A stretch of DNA of 64,000 nucleotides from Tetrapyrgos nigripes (Eukaryota; Basidiomycota; Agaricomycetes; Agaricales; Campanellaceae), in NCBI GenBank assembly GCA_013368315.1, contig JAACJM010000079.1:287717-351716 (forward strand). The letters are read 5' to 3'. A model generated the notes under the pieces. The model was not told where the DNA came from and searched no databases. It worked only from the letters and a program-made list of their open reading frames with translations. Shown piece by piece: positions 1 to 10,552 of the stretch. Numbering within the stretch: the stretch's first letter is position 1; the number at the start of each line of letters is the position of its first letter. Both the position numbers and the translations under genes were made by a program.

Positions 1-1070
1 CAACAAGGAAAAGAAAGAGAATACACTCACGATATACTGCTGCCCTGGACCTTGATACAGCACTGTAACGAAACTCTCCAACAGGAAAATCCCGTGAGAA
101 TGGCGACGAGAACGAGGACAAAGCCCAGGACGACAGGAACAGAGGCTAAAATTCGCAGTTCGCGTTGATACCATTTCATCCCTGGGGTGTGTTCATGTCG
201 GGATTTTTCTATAATCATGAAGGTGGGTATAAGAAAGAGAGAGAAAGAATAGAAGAATGAGCACCTGCAGACCTCCATCCTCCTAACCCTCCTGCTGCCC
301 CTGCTGATTCTTCAGCAAGCGCAAACCTCACAGCAAGCAACCTCTCCCTTATCCTCCACCACTCCACAAAGGCGACACTCCACAACGCGATGAGTAAAGA
401 GTAAGAAGGCGAATACGGCATGGAGAAGAAGTAGAACAATACACCGATGATAGAGGGTATGAACAGGGCTCTGGTGTATGAGAATAAAAAGGCAAAGTAT
501 AGGGCTATAGAGTCGCCGAACTAGACCATAGGATAGGAGCATTAGCATGAGCTTGAGCTTCATGGAAAGAAACCCTACCTGCTCTCTAACCCTCTCCTCA
601 CTAACACTCGAAACCCTAGTCGTCGTCCACGCATGTATCCACTCCTTATTAAACTCCTTGTCATGCAGACAAAACACCGATTCCACCAAATCCCAGTCTG
701 GTGCTTCTGGAGCAATACCCAATCCACCGTCAGCAGATAGAGAAGTGACAAATTCGTAGACGAGGCGAACGCGTTCCGCAGGGGATAATTTCAATTTCAA
801 GTCCTCCGAGTTGTTGTTACCTCTCTCCCTGGCAACCAGCCCCTTCAACACGCCCTCTGGGCACCACACAAAAACGAGTAGATGCCCCAAACTCTCACCC
901 CTCCTCCCAACAGCCTTGAGTCCACTTTTATGAAGCGTAGAGAGGAGACGGGAGTATTGCAGTTGGGCTTTGAGGGATTCTTGTTTGCGAGTAGAAGCGT
1001 CTTTGTGGGTTGGGCGTTTTGGAGACGCGCGGAACTCGACGATGATGTCGACTGGGATGACGGAAGCCAT
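1..1070 (-). CDS. Anoctamin (TMEM16/Ist2-like) membrane protein, 5' part, runs off left edge
   Basis: Three exons are visible on the minus strand: 1070-579 (164 codons), 520-265 and 208-31, with 58 and 56 bp GT-AG introns. A third intron starts at 30. The spliced product begins MASVIPVDIIVEFRAS and contains WSVAFVEWWRIRERLLAVR, the conserved stretch entering the first membrane segments of fungal anoctamins. The N-terminal domain is followed by at least two hydrophobic segments. Family members are phospholipid scramblases, ion channels or, for yeast Ist2, ER-plasma-membrane tethers; which activity applies here is not decidable from this part. The ATG at 1070 is chosen because family similarity starts there; an open frame continues upstream to about 1235 but looks unlike the family. 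Family reading continues past positions 91-93 only if one base is added to the CCC run, so an apparent 1-nt deletion lies in exon 3. Confidence 0.88.
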
Positions 1071-1487
1071 CGTTGACGACGTTGGGGGGACAGGAGAGAG
1101 AAGTGGACGACAGCGGGAAGGTTGGTGGAAACGTTGACGTGACGTCATCCAGCGCCCACTTATACACATGTATCCTTTTTTGCCATACTTCGTAGTTTCA
1201 TGGCAGAGCTTCAAGTCGGACCTGTACTTCATCACCAGCTTTCAATGAGGCTGCGATGTGTTACTGGCAACAATGTGCTAACGGTAAGTGCTCTTCTAGT
1301 AAATGCGATGAACCTTCATTTATCCTGCAACACGCTATCGAGTGCGCAGGGTTGAATTTATCAAGAAAAAGAGATTGAAACAGGACAATTCCGAGAGCGA
1401 TAAGACTTCGATAAAATTGCAGTTATGCTTGAGTATTTATTCTTCAGTCTAAGTCAATCTGTTTACGTATTATGGCCTATCCTCCTC
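1071..1487. other. Intergenic gap between two minus-strand genes
   Basis: About 417 bp between the anoctamin start and the carbonic anhydrase stop, so it holds the anoctamin promoter and the 3' end of the next gene. No ORF, repeat or clear TATA element stands out. Confidence 0.6.
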
Positions 1488-2315
1488 CTACGCGACCTGA
1501 CGAATCTGCAACTCAAGTCAGTACAAAGTTAAAAGATGACATTATAACCAGAATGGCTCACCTTCCCAGTTCTATCATCAAAAGCCCATCCCGTAACCTT
1601 CGTGTCGGGATAAATCAAAGGACTCTCCCTCAAATACTCCACATCTCGCAAAACAAACTTATCAATACTCAATTTGGGTGAATCGTCCCCAATCTTGTCT
1701 GCCACAGCATCGATAGCATTTGGGTCTTTAGCGTGAGCTTTAAAGCCCTTGATGATCTCGGTTTTCGTAGTGTTGAAGTAGCCACAATCAGTATGTTTGA
1801 TCAAGACGAAGTGACGAGTTCCGAAGTTCTGGGTGATGAGGATGCTTCGGATGAGTTCGTGACTGCCAGGAAAGTCGGTTTTCAGTCATAAATACTAGTG
1901 AGCAAAAGTTGGATTGCGCGGAACTTACACTGAACCACCCCCGTTGCGGATGATCGTTGTATCAGAGTCGGCGAGACCAAGTTGTTTCTGTGGGCTAGCA
2001 TCCATGTCAGCCATTCGACGACGACAACGACGATTCAACCCATATTCATACTCACTGGAGGCGACAATCCATACACGTAACTGTCAAAGCAAATTTCGAG
2101 AACAATTAAGATCAGGATTTAGTACCAGAAGCAAACCAGAAAACTTGAGAGGAGACGCAATTGTTGAAAAGGGACGTACTAATCGCAGTCTTCGGAAAAT
2201 GTCCCCAATTCTCTTCACCAACCTTCCCTTTGTGGTTCTCGGCGTACTTGAGGTTCCGATCGAGCAATTCCTGGCTTGGAATGGCTGGAGAGGTTTCGTA
2301 GGTAGTAGTAGACAT
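1488..2315 (-). CDS. Small beta-class carbonic anhydrase (181 aa)
   Basis: Five exons on the minus strand: 2315-2180, 2080-2056, 1994-1929, 1862-1562 and 1505-1488, separated by 99, 61, 66 and 56 bp GT-AG introns. All junctions keep phase and the product ends in KIRQVA. It reversibly hydrates CO2 to bicarbonate. The zinc site is visible: the CxDxR motif (ITCMDCRLHP, about residues 46-55) supplies Cys and the Asp-Arg dyad, and HTDCG (about 104-108) supplies His and the second Cys. IIRNGGGSV precedes it, as in the family. The length fits the small, single-domain cab-like or fungal beta-CA group rather than the roughly 280-aa plant type. No targeting peptide is evident, so a cytosolic location is inferred. 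The assignment rests on the complete active site. Confidence 0.93.
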
Positions 2316-3637
2316 GACTCAAGTTGGTTGAACTCGTGCCAGTGGTACCGGTGTACAGAGAAAAGGTATTGGGATTAATGTTCTTGGCATGGGCATTCCC
2401 AGTTTTTAAAGCACGATTTCGAGAGTACTCGGAGTCGCCTGGGGTAACGGTCACGACACCGTCGTAGTAAGGCGTCCTTGTTTGAAGCAACAAGCTTTCC
2501 AACCAAGTCATGTAAGTGTACAGTAATGGCCGAAGCTAAGACTCGGGGTGTATGTGTTAAATCTAAATTACAAAAAAAGAAGATTACCTGGAGTGCATAT
2601 GCTGAGGGAGGTATCAGTATGTATGCCGCATGATGCCAAATTGCGTGCGACAGAACTGGAAGGGGTTGGAGGCCCAAGGCTCGGGCATGACATATACTGA
2701 CAGGTGAGCGTACTCACAAACATGGGACCCAGTTGGGATGCTGAGAAATATGTGTATAGCCAGTGGTAAGTTGACAAAGCCAGTAAGCCAAAGTAGGTCA
2801 CGGTGGAGTTTTGAATTTAGCAGGCTCGGGCATGCGGCGGATTTGCCGAAGGCACGTAAGTTGTCGCTTAGGGTTAGGGGTTCGACACGAACTTTTTCTG
2901 AATCTCGAGCTTTGAATCAGTACGTTCGGTCGTGTTCGTGTGCGTCTATCAGCCTGACTTACTTGCCCTTACATCGCAATATCTGGCTCTACAAATCTCG
3001 TTAGCAACTTCATCGTTGAATTCCCAAGTCCAGCAAGTCTTAAAGGTCTCTATCTGACGATACTCTGACCCTACACCGTGACGAGAGGGTTGGCTGGGTT
3101 ACGATGCGAATACGTGAGCTCTGCCCGTTATCTGAAAATAAAGGCGTCGCCGACTAATCCCGCAATTCCCCTACAGGCAGGACTGTAATACGATTGGACA
3201 TGCTTCTCTTGATGAAAATGGCCGTTCGGTACAGTCTAATGTAAGGGCGGTGGGCGTCTGCCATAAATAGGCAGCAGGGTAAAGTGCTCACGGAATACCT
3301 TGAAACTGTGCCATCTACATAGATCTTCACGATGATTGATGTGCATTTTAAGAAACAGATTCTGGAGACATTCGAGTTATGGTGAGACCTTCCATCCTAC
3401 TACTCGAGTGCTCATTTTGATGGTTTGTCGAGCAGTGTTCACAGGTTCTCTCATCCAACGGTGCCCGCGCTTGGGCTATAATGGCCAAGTCTTCCATAGT
3501 CAAGAAAAATGCATAAGTAACAAAATGAAGACAGGAGCTTATCGAGCAACGCCTTTGAGCACCGGCGAGCGTCCGCAGCTGTAATGCACACGCGAATGTA
3601 CGAGTTGCAGTCCGTTTCGAGCGCAACAGGCTTCCGA
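2316..3637. other. Intergenic region upstream of carbonic anhydrase
   Basis: No convincing gene. ORFs of 60-107 codons on both strands have no recognisable motif. A 13-mer AGGCTCGGGCATG occurs twice (near 2672 and 2820). A two-unit telomere-like stretch, TTAGGGTTAGGGG, lies at 2868-2880; it is too short to mean a telomere. Confidence 0.5.
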
Positions 3638-3955
3638 CCAACTTCACCCTGTCCAGTATATGTAAGTACATTCTAATATAGCCTGTATAACGACAAGTTT
3701 TACGATCCTTTGCCTACAGCCAACTGTAAGCAAGTTCTTGGTGGAAAGAACACAAAAACTCGCGGATTCCTTTTCGCCAACTTCACCCTACACGTTATAT
3801 GTAAGTATATTCTAGTATAGCCCGTATAACCGATTTTTACGATCCTTTGCTTACAGCCAAATGGAAGCAAGTTATTGAAAAGACACAAGAACTGGCCGAT
3901 TCAACGGAAGTTGAACTACTATTAGCGCAGGTGTCATACCCATTGTACTCGAAAT
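3638..3955 (+). repeat. Tandem pair of an intron-bearing repeat of about 139 bp
   Basis: Two diverged copies start at about 3638 (ACCAACTTCACCCT) and 3777 (GCCAACTTCACCCT). Each holds an intron-like block, GTAAGTA to TTACAG or CTACAG, followed by an AAG-CAA-GTT exon-like piece. In the second copy the splice joins FTLHVIS to KWKQVIEKTQELADSTEVE and reads on to a TAA at about 3953-3955, so it looks like the end of a coding gene. The first copy is stopped just after its intron. A third copy lies at 38772-38926. I do not recognise the protein. Confidence 0.6.
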
Positions 3956-4132
3956 AAATCGTCTTACCGTGTGCCCACCACGCTCACTCTCCGACTCGGA
4001 CGCATGATGAATCATACGTCGTAATGCTCGCCTACAAAGTGATGTAGAAGGGTTATAAAACGGTTGATCATCACGGCCTAGCCCCTCAAGTTTTCAGGTC
4101 GTTCAGTTGACACCAAACCACTACCTGCTGCG

Positions 4133-6557
4133 ATGTCTGCTACTCAACGCACCCCCGTCCCAGTGTATCCATCCCTCGAAAACCTCTCTACTCAACTCTC
4201 CTTACCTCAACTACTAGACTTTCAGCTAGAGCATAATCCAGACTTTCCTCTCTACGTTTTCGCCAACCATGAAAGCGATCCCGACAGACTGACGGAAATC
4301 TCGATGCTCGAATACATTCGGGCAGCTCATAGAGCTGGAAGTGCCATCGTCAATGGCAATGGCATTCGTGATACGAATACAAGTGCAGATGCGGGACCTC
4401 GACCTGGAGAAATCGTCGCTATCGTCGCTGTTCTTGACTCTATTGTTTATTCCGCTTTAATCGCCGGAATGATCAAGGTTGGATTGGTGGTGAGTGTTCC
4501 AGCGTTCCGACTACTTTTTTCAATGGAATCTCAGGTCTTAAACTTGTAATACTCTGACTTGTTTTGGCAATTCCCAGCCATTCCCAATCTCCACCTTCCT
4601 CCCACCAGATACAATCGCCCAACTCATCCAAGGGAACAACATCCATCGCATCATCACCACCGACGCCACCCTGCACAGCTTCCTTGCTAGTATCCGAGAG
4701 AGCCTCGATCCTACATATCGTGCCGAGTGTGTATTCGAGGAAGCTCCCAGCCTCTCGATTCTCTACCCAAAGTTGGGGAGAGAAACGTCTCAAGACGACT
4801 TTTCTCCACTATCGAATACATTTGTTCCCACAGACGAAGGGAAAGATCTAGCGTTGTGCATGCATTCATCAGGATCTACCGGAGTACCCAAGACGATCCG
4901 ATTCACACATCGTGCGTTCAAGTCTTTTGCACTGTTCTCAGGTTCGTATCCTCATTAAAAGCCCTGTTGCATCTTCATTCTTGTCTACTGCATCTGATGT
5001 ACTTACGTGCCTTCTTCAATTTGCAGATATGATCGACCAAACCCGTAAATCTCGTATGACCAGCCTGAGTGGCAAACCCATCAGACTAGCGGGTTTCGGC
5101 TTCCTCTTTTTCCACGCTTCAGCAGTTGTTATCTTGATCGGTTCAGCATTATACGGACCTCTTACTATGGCTGTCTTTCCTCCTGCGATAACGCAACCGG
5201 GCGCTCTGCCAGTGACGGCTACTCCTGAAAACACCATCGATCACCTGAAACGCACAAAAGCGACAGCAATGCTTTCTTTACCGCATTTTATTAGTACGTT
5301 CGCGAGAGATGAGAAGGCGATTGAGGTTTTGAGAGGGTTGGATTATGTGGTGAGTCTCAGTACTTATGACACTAGTACTTGGCACGCGCTGCCTCGAGCT
5401 TTCAGCTGATACGAAGGTACATCAAATTCTTATAGATCACCGGAGGGGCTTCATACCTACCAACGCCGGCGACCAACTCGTCTCTCGTGGAGTCCGTTTA
5501 CGTATTATATGGGCATCGACAGAGTGTGGTGCTCCAACCTTGATTTCGACTGAAGACCTGGATCCAGAAGACTGGAGTGCATTTGCATTTTCTAAACGAG
5601 TGAAGGTTAGATGGATTCCTTACGAAGGAGGACTGTTTAGATGCCAATTTCTGGTGCGTATTTCCTTTCCTTTGAAGTTATATTTTCAATCTCATGACGA
5701 TCAACTGGTAATCCGATGCACTGGCTGGCTCTCAGGCAACGGACACCTTCCAACCCTCCGTCGAGAACATACCACCCAATGATTCCGGTGAGAGAGGATT
5801 TGAAGTGAACGATCTTTTCGAGCCACATCCTACCAAAGAAGGCTTTTGGAGAATGTAAGATACTCAACCATTCTGACTCTACATACACACTCATAATGTT
5901 TCATATGCATAGTGTCGGCCGTATCGACGACGTAATAATTCAAGCCAACGGACAAAAGACATTACCAGGCCCGATAGAGGACGCTGTTCTGGCTAGTGAA
6001 TTGTAAGTCGTAGCAGTCACTGAGCTTGTTCTTTATCATGATTTTCATCTGATTCTGCTCTTCTTATGCCTAGAGTAAAAGGCGCTGTCATATTCGGTCA
6101 TCAACACATCCATATCGGTGTCTTGGTCGAGCTCTTCCCGGGACATGAGATTGATGTGAGTCATCAGAGTCAGGTTGAGGGAATTCGGGATCAAATTTGG
6201 TGAGTAGTAGTACTAGCATTACTAGCCATTCCAGAATCCACTGACATACGCACGTACATACATGTTCTTATAATACTCTCAATCTCCACGTATAGGCCCA
6301 TCCTCGAAGAAACAAACAAAACTCTCCCTCAATACAGTCAAATTCGTAAACAGATGATCCTCATCGCTTCCAAGGACAAACCACTTCCAAGAGCCACGAA
6401 GGGGACAGTAAACAAAGCAGCTTCCGTGAAATTGTACGGAAGTGAAATTGAGGAAATGTGAGTTATCAGCCTGGCGTTCGATGTGGTGCCCTTTCTTTGC
6501 TTGACCGAGTCATTCTGATTAACACTGGCCAGATACGAAACAGCGAACCTTGACTAG
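4133..6557 (+). CDS. Stand-alone adenylation-domain protein (AMP-binding, NRPS-like or adenylate-forming-reductase type)
   Basis: Nine exons: 4133-4489, 4578-4941, 5027-5349, 5436-5653, 5736-5854, 5913-6002, 6074-6199, 6296-6457 and 6533-6557. The ATP-binding A3 loop is MHSSGSTGVPKTIRFTH (exon 2). The A5 region reads WASTECGAP, the A8 hinge is GRIDDVIIQANGQKT, and the A10 region PLPRATKGTVNKAAS carries the expected catalytic Lys. The enzyme should activate a carboxylic acid as its acyl-AMP. Fungal relatives continue into a carrier protein and a NAD(P)-binding reductase; here a stop follows YETANLD directly, so those parts are absent. The frame breaks once: exon 4 opens in one frame (ITGGASYLP) and continues in another (NAGDQLVSRG), which one extra base near 5461-5463 would reconcile. 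The substrate is unknown. A 266 bp non-coding gap follows before the Ngaro element. Confidence 0.85.
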
Positions 6558-6823
6558 GTTTTTAGCACCCCACTAGTACTGGACTGGCAGCCTTCATCTT
6601 TCAATTTCTCCAGGATGTCCGGAGACTCAAGAAGTCAAGTCAGTGTCCGAGTCAGCCCTGCAGTAAAAACTTAGAATACTTATCATCGTACACCTTGTTC
6701 CATATATAGTGAAATGATATGTGACTCGGACAGGACGTGTTGAGCTCGTCTGAAGTGTCTGTGAACCACTATCGAGTTCACTTATTGTAAAGTACGCGGA
6801 TGACAACTTTCGCTGGTCAAAGA

Positions 6824-7186
6824 TTGACATAGCGGCATGACGCTCTGGAGACCTCTGAATTCGGATATACGTGATACTTCCGCCTCTTCCGACTCGAATC
6901 AACAATCGGATTATTAATTCGATCGTTGACCCGCCGTCCAGACAATTAGGAGTATGTCCAAGAGTGCTGAAGTTTCAGCAGATACTCCTGGAACATAAGA
7001 ACCCTCCGAGTCGTCACTGACAGGTCTAGAACCCGTCTTGCCTATCTGCCAGCCTGCCTCGCATCCGAAATTTTTCGAAACATTCGTAATCTTTACCTGA
7101 CAGTATATCAACTGTCCGTCTCTGCCCTTTCACGAATTTTTCTGAGCTTTACAGCCTTCTCTCAACTCATCTCCTCCTTTCTTTGA
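6824..7186 (+). repeat. Ngaro left direct repeat A1 (intronless form)
   Basis: Matches A2 at 11718-12184 from TTGACATAGCGG to CTCCTTTCTTTGA. It lacks two blocks present in A2, both starting with GT and ending with AG, and is joined precisely at the places where splicing would join them. It lies upstream of ORF1 and should contain the element's promoter and leader. Confidence 0.9.
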
Positions 7187-7239
7187 TACTCCCTCTTCGA
7201 GTCATCTTCTATATCATCTTTGTCTTCGGATCCTAGTCG

Positions 7240-8691
7240 ATGTCAGAGACCGCTCATGCTGCCGTTAATGAGGCTACAGAAGATCATGGGAATGAAGTAC
7301 CTTCTCGGGAAGGAAGCGTTGACAACGGGACTGAAATTCCTACGGACGAGGAACAAGAAGAACTACGGGCAATTGCCGAAGCGTGCGACTCGCTTGTTGA
7401 CGACTATCAAGCTCGTAAGATCACCCGTGGTTATCTGGAAGAAAGTCTTCATGTTACCGGAGCCAGTGACGATGCCATCAAGGACTATCTTCGAGATGTT
7501 GATTCCCACTTTCCCGCCGGTCGAGATGGACTTCGCAAGTATGTCAGAGGGGAGATTGATGAAAGAAGTGATGGAGATGATAGAGGAGAGGAATTGGGAT
7601 TGGACAGAGAGAAGGTCAAGCGAGCGTTTGCTGCGGCTGCCAACGCTGTGGAGAAAGGCGAGGCTTATATCAGAGCTAGGAGAGAGAGAGAACAAAGGGA
7701 AACTAGAAACGATGCGAGCATCACCGCCGAGCAATTTATTAATGATGCTCTTGGTGGATCCCGAATTCAACGTCCCACTGTCCCTGAAGTTTCAACGAGT
7801 CGTACCTCCACTTCCGAAGGACTTTCAGCCTCTCTCCTTACCGCGGCACCCCATCTTGGGGATTTGTTGTCCTTGTCCAAAGACCAACATCTTCGAGAAA
7901 CTCAGAATATCCGTATCGCCGTCTCCAAAGAGTCGAGCCTCAAAACCCTCGTTCAAATACTCGAATTCATGCCCCTCAAAGAACCAATCTCTCGCGGCAC
8001 TTGGGAGAAGATCATCAAAGACGAGTACGTCGACTTCGAGAAACTTCACGCCTCTTCGGATCCCTCCTATGACAGGTCTGACGAGTCTAAGGAGATTGTA
8101 CCTGGTTTCTTCATCTCTCGAAAAGATACAGCTACGAAGAAGAAGATTAGAACAGAGGCAGAGTGGTACAGGGTCTATGAGCAGTGGTCAGCAGGAGTGG
8201 AAGCGGTGTACAAACACAGAGCAGACGAACTCAGAGAATACAGATCTCTCATTTCGGAAATGTTCAAAGACTATCCTGATCACATTGACGTCGTCATCGC
8301 CGTTGATGCACACACAAGATTCCAGTATTCAAAGAAACCTTGCCATCTTGACGACAACCAACGTCTTGAACGTTTCCTCCATTCGAAGCTCAGTCAAACA
8401 AAGTCCTCGGGCCAATCCTCACTCACTACGTCATCCTCTAAACGCACGAACACTTCCGAATCGAATCCACGACCCACGAAGCAACGGCAATACGAGATCT
8501 GCCTCAACTGGAATAGGGGTGCTTGCGAGCAGACTCCTTGCGGTGTTGGGCGTAGGCACGGTGTCTGCAGCATTTGTGGAGGAGGACACAGGGCCAAGGA
8601 CCAGCCAGATTGCCTCAGCGAATATAATGCCAGAAGACAGCGAGCTCTCGCTAATAGACAAGCGAGTGCAGCTAGCACTAGGAGGGCCTAG
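7240..8691 (+). CDS. Ngaro ORF1, Gag-like protein with C-terminal Cys/His cluster (483 aa)
   Basis: Starts at the ATG 7240 (MSETAHAAVNEATEDHGNE). The product is strongly acidic at the N-terminus, then charged and alpha-helical in composition. A Cys/His-rich cluster near residues 420-465 (CLNWNRGACEQTPCG, then CSICGGGHRAKDQPDC) resembles the nucleic-acid-binding knuckle at the end of DIRS/Ngaro Gag-like ORFs. It is presumed to package element RNA. It is uninterrupted and overlaps ORF2 by 65 bp in another frame. The frame in which ORF2 is read is also open across all of ORF1 (from 7220), which I take as chance because that translation shows no family features. Confidence 0.8.
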   Translation: MSETAHAAVNEATEDHGNEVPSREGSVDNGTEIPTDEEQEELRAIAEACDSLVDDYQARKITRGYLEESLHVTGASDDAIKDYLRDVDSHFPAGRDGLRKYVRGEIDERSDGDDRGEELGLDREKVKRAFAAAANAVEKGEAYIRARREREQRETRNDASITAEQFINDALGGSRIQRPTVPEVSTSRTSTSEGLSASLLTAAPHLGDLLSLSKDQHLRETQNIRIAVSKESSLKTLVQILEFMPLKEPISRGTWEKIIKDEYVDFEKLHASSDPSYDRSDESKEIVPGFFISRKDTATKKKIRTEAEWYRVYEQWSAGVEAVYKHRADELREYRSLISEMFKDYPDHIDVVIAVDAHTRFQYSKKPCHLDDNQRLERFLHSKLSQTKSSGQSSLTTSSSKRTNTSESNPRPTKQRQYEICLNWNRGACEQTPCGVGRRHGVCSICGGGHRAKDQPDCLSEYNARRQRALANRQASAASTRRA

Positions 8692-10552
8692 GCGTGTATC
8701 TGATAATACCGCAAGTGGTGTTAAACGTAAAGCGCCACAGTCTTCACACCCCCGTTTTCGTCGAAACTTCGTCTGGTACGATTCAGAAGACGAGGTTGTT
8801 TCTCCTTCAGTCATCTTCTCTGAAACAGCGCCCCCTCTCCCATCTGTACCTGATAAACTACTCACAGATCCCGAGGTCGTTGCCGCACTTCACGCCCAAA
8901 GAGACTTTATTCAAGTAACTACTCCTTACAACGTGGATCGTTTAAGGAATTTGCTTTCACTACACCCTAACCAACCATTCGTGGAGTCAGTATTGAAGGG
9001 ATTAGTTGTGGGGTTTTGGCCATGTCATTCAGGAGAGTGGGAGGAAGGTTTTGACGCATTGATGGAAAACTACCACATGGAGGAACCAGATCTTAATGTT
9101 GTGAGGGCCTACAGAGATAAAGAAGTTGCCGAGGGGAGATGGTCACCCGCTATCCGTTCCTTTGAAAAAGGGATGAAGAGCTCACCCATGTTCGTAGTCT
9201 GGCAGGGAGAGCAGCGTGCCAAAGGTCGGGTTATCACCGACTTCACTGGTTCAGGAATCAATGCGGGTATCTCTCGGGAAGAAGCACACGTCAAATATGA
9301 TGACATGCGTTCTTTCGGTCTTGCGTTGCGACAAGCCAGGCTATCTCATCCAGGGAAAGAATTAATTCTCTTCAAAGACGATATCAAAGGGGCTTTTCCG
9401 ACTTTACCGGCTCATCCCATCTGGCAGCTTCGTCAGGTTGTGACGGTGGACGATGATCTTCATATTGTCAGGAGAATGGTCTTCGGAGGACGTTCCACCC
9501 CTCGTATATGGTGTGCTCTTTCTAGCTTGATATGCTGGATAGCTGTCAGACGTTTCGGGATACGAGGTCTTCATGTTTACATGGATGACTTCTTCGGATG
9601 GGATTTAGCAAGTAACTTGCTATATTTTCGGGGACGTCTGCGGCCTCAAAAACAAGTCCTTTTGCTCATCATTTGGGAATTCATCTCGTGCCCATTTGAA
9701 GACGAGAAACAGGATCATGGTCCCATGCTGAAGATCATCGGCTTTTGGGTAGACATCAATAAAGGCGTTCTCTCCCTGTCCCCATCATCCATCAAAGACT
9801 TAATAGCCAGAGTCTCTGAATTCTTATCGACCGAAGACCGCAAACATCCGCTCCGTTCCTGGTGGCGTCTCTCGGGACATCTGAATTGGTCACTGAACGT
9901 ATTGCCCTGGGCTAGACCCGCTCTTTCGGCACTATACGAGAAGATGCGTGGCAAATCTATTCCCCAAGCCAGCATTCCTATCAACGCCGCTGTTCGAGAA
10001 TCCCTCGAATGGTATCTATCCATTCTTCCATCAGCAATAGGGGTTAAATTCTTTGATGAGGGTACCTGGAGGGATGAAGAAGCCGATATGATATTCTGGA
10101 CCGATTCCTCACTGACCATCGCACTATCTTTCGTATTTGCGGGACACGGATACGTATACGAAATCAGACCACCCCCTTCCACAGTCAAAATCGACATCTT
10201 CTTTCTGGAATTAATCGCTATTCTATCAGCAATTGATTTCGCAGTCTCTCGACCCTCACCCCCTAAACGGATTCTGATTTGGTCTGACAGCCTAAATTCA
10301 GTATCGGCTTTCGATTCTCTTGGAACATCGGAACACATTCATACATGTGTGATGCTCGCCGTAGCAGGTCTGATCATTAGATCTGGAATCGACGTACGAG
10401 TACGTCATATTCCAGGCAAGGAGAACATCCGTGCCGACCTTCTCTCCCGGTTGCTGCTTAACGACTTCCATCGTCAATTTCCCGCATATCAAATCCACAC
10501 CTTCGAGCCTCCTCGCAATCTATTACCAGTACGATGGAGAGAGTCATTTTGA
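8627..10552 (+). CDS. Ngaro ORF2, reverse transcriptase - RNase H (641 aa)
   Basis: The likely start is ATG 8627, inside the end of ORF1; the frame is open further upstream, so translation could instead reach it by frameshift. The RT core runs from GRVITDFTGSGIN, through KDDIKGAFPTLPAHP (first catalytic Asp), to LHVYMDDFFGWD with the YxDD box intact at about residues 310-325. RNase H follows: MIFWTDSSL, LELIAILSAIDF and ILIWSDSLNSV supply D-E-D, and RHIPGKENIRADLLSR supplies the last Asp. There is no internal stop or frameshift. It copies element RNA to DNA. It ends by overlapping ORF3 by 19 bp. Confidence 0.9.
   Translation: MPEDSELSLIDKRVQLALGGPRRVSDNTASGVKRKAPQSSHPRFRRNFVWYDSEDEVVSPSVIFSETAPPLPSVPDKLLTDPEVVAALHAQRDFIQVTTPYNVDRLRNLLSLHPNQPFVESVLKGLVVGFWPCHSGEWEEGFDALMENYHMEEPDLNVVRAYRDKEVAEGRWSPAIRSFEKGMKSSPMFVVWQGEQRAKGRVITDFTGSGINAGISREEAHVKYDDMRSFGLALRQARLSHPGKELILFKDDIKGAFPTLPAHPIWQLRQVVTVDDDLHIVRRMVFGGRSTPRIWCALSSLICWIAVRRFGIRGLHVYMDDFFGWDLASNLLYFRGRLRPQKQVLLLIIWEFISCPFEDEKQDHGPMLKIIGFWVDINKGVLSLSPSSIKDLIARVSEFLSTEDRKHPLRSWWRLSGHLNWSLNVLPWARPALSALYEKMRGKSIPQASIPINAAVRESLEWYLSILPSAIGVKFFDEGTWRDEEADMIFWTDSSLTIALSFVFAGHGYVYEIRPPPSTVKIDIFFLELIAILSAIDFAVSRPSPPKRILIWSDSLNSVSAFDSLGTSEHIHTCVMLAVAGLIIRSGIDVRVRHIPGKENIRADLLSRLLLNDFHRQFPAYQIHTFEPPRNLLPVRWRESF

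Noticed and set aside
2868..2880. Telomere or interstitial telomeric array
   Set aside because: Only two TTAGGG-like units.
7220..8626. Long open frame across Ngaro ORF1 in the ORF2 frame, as if ORF2 were 1110 codons or ORF1 dual-coded
   Set aside because: The translation before about 8627 lacks any family feature and is rich in residues expected from an off-frame reading; ORF1 in the other frame has the Cys/His cluster and a normal start.
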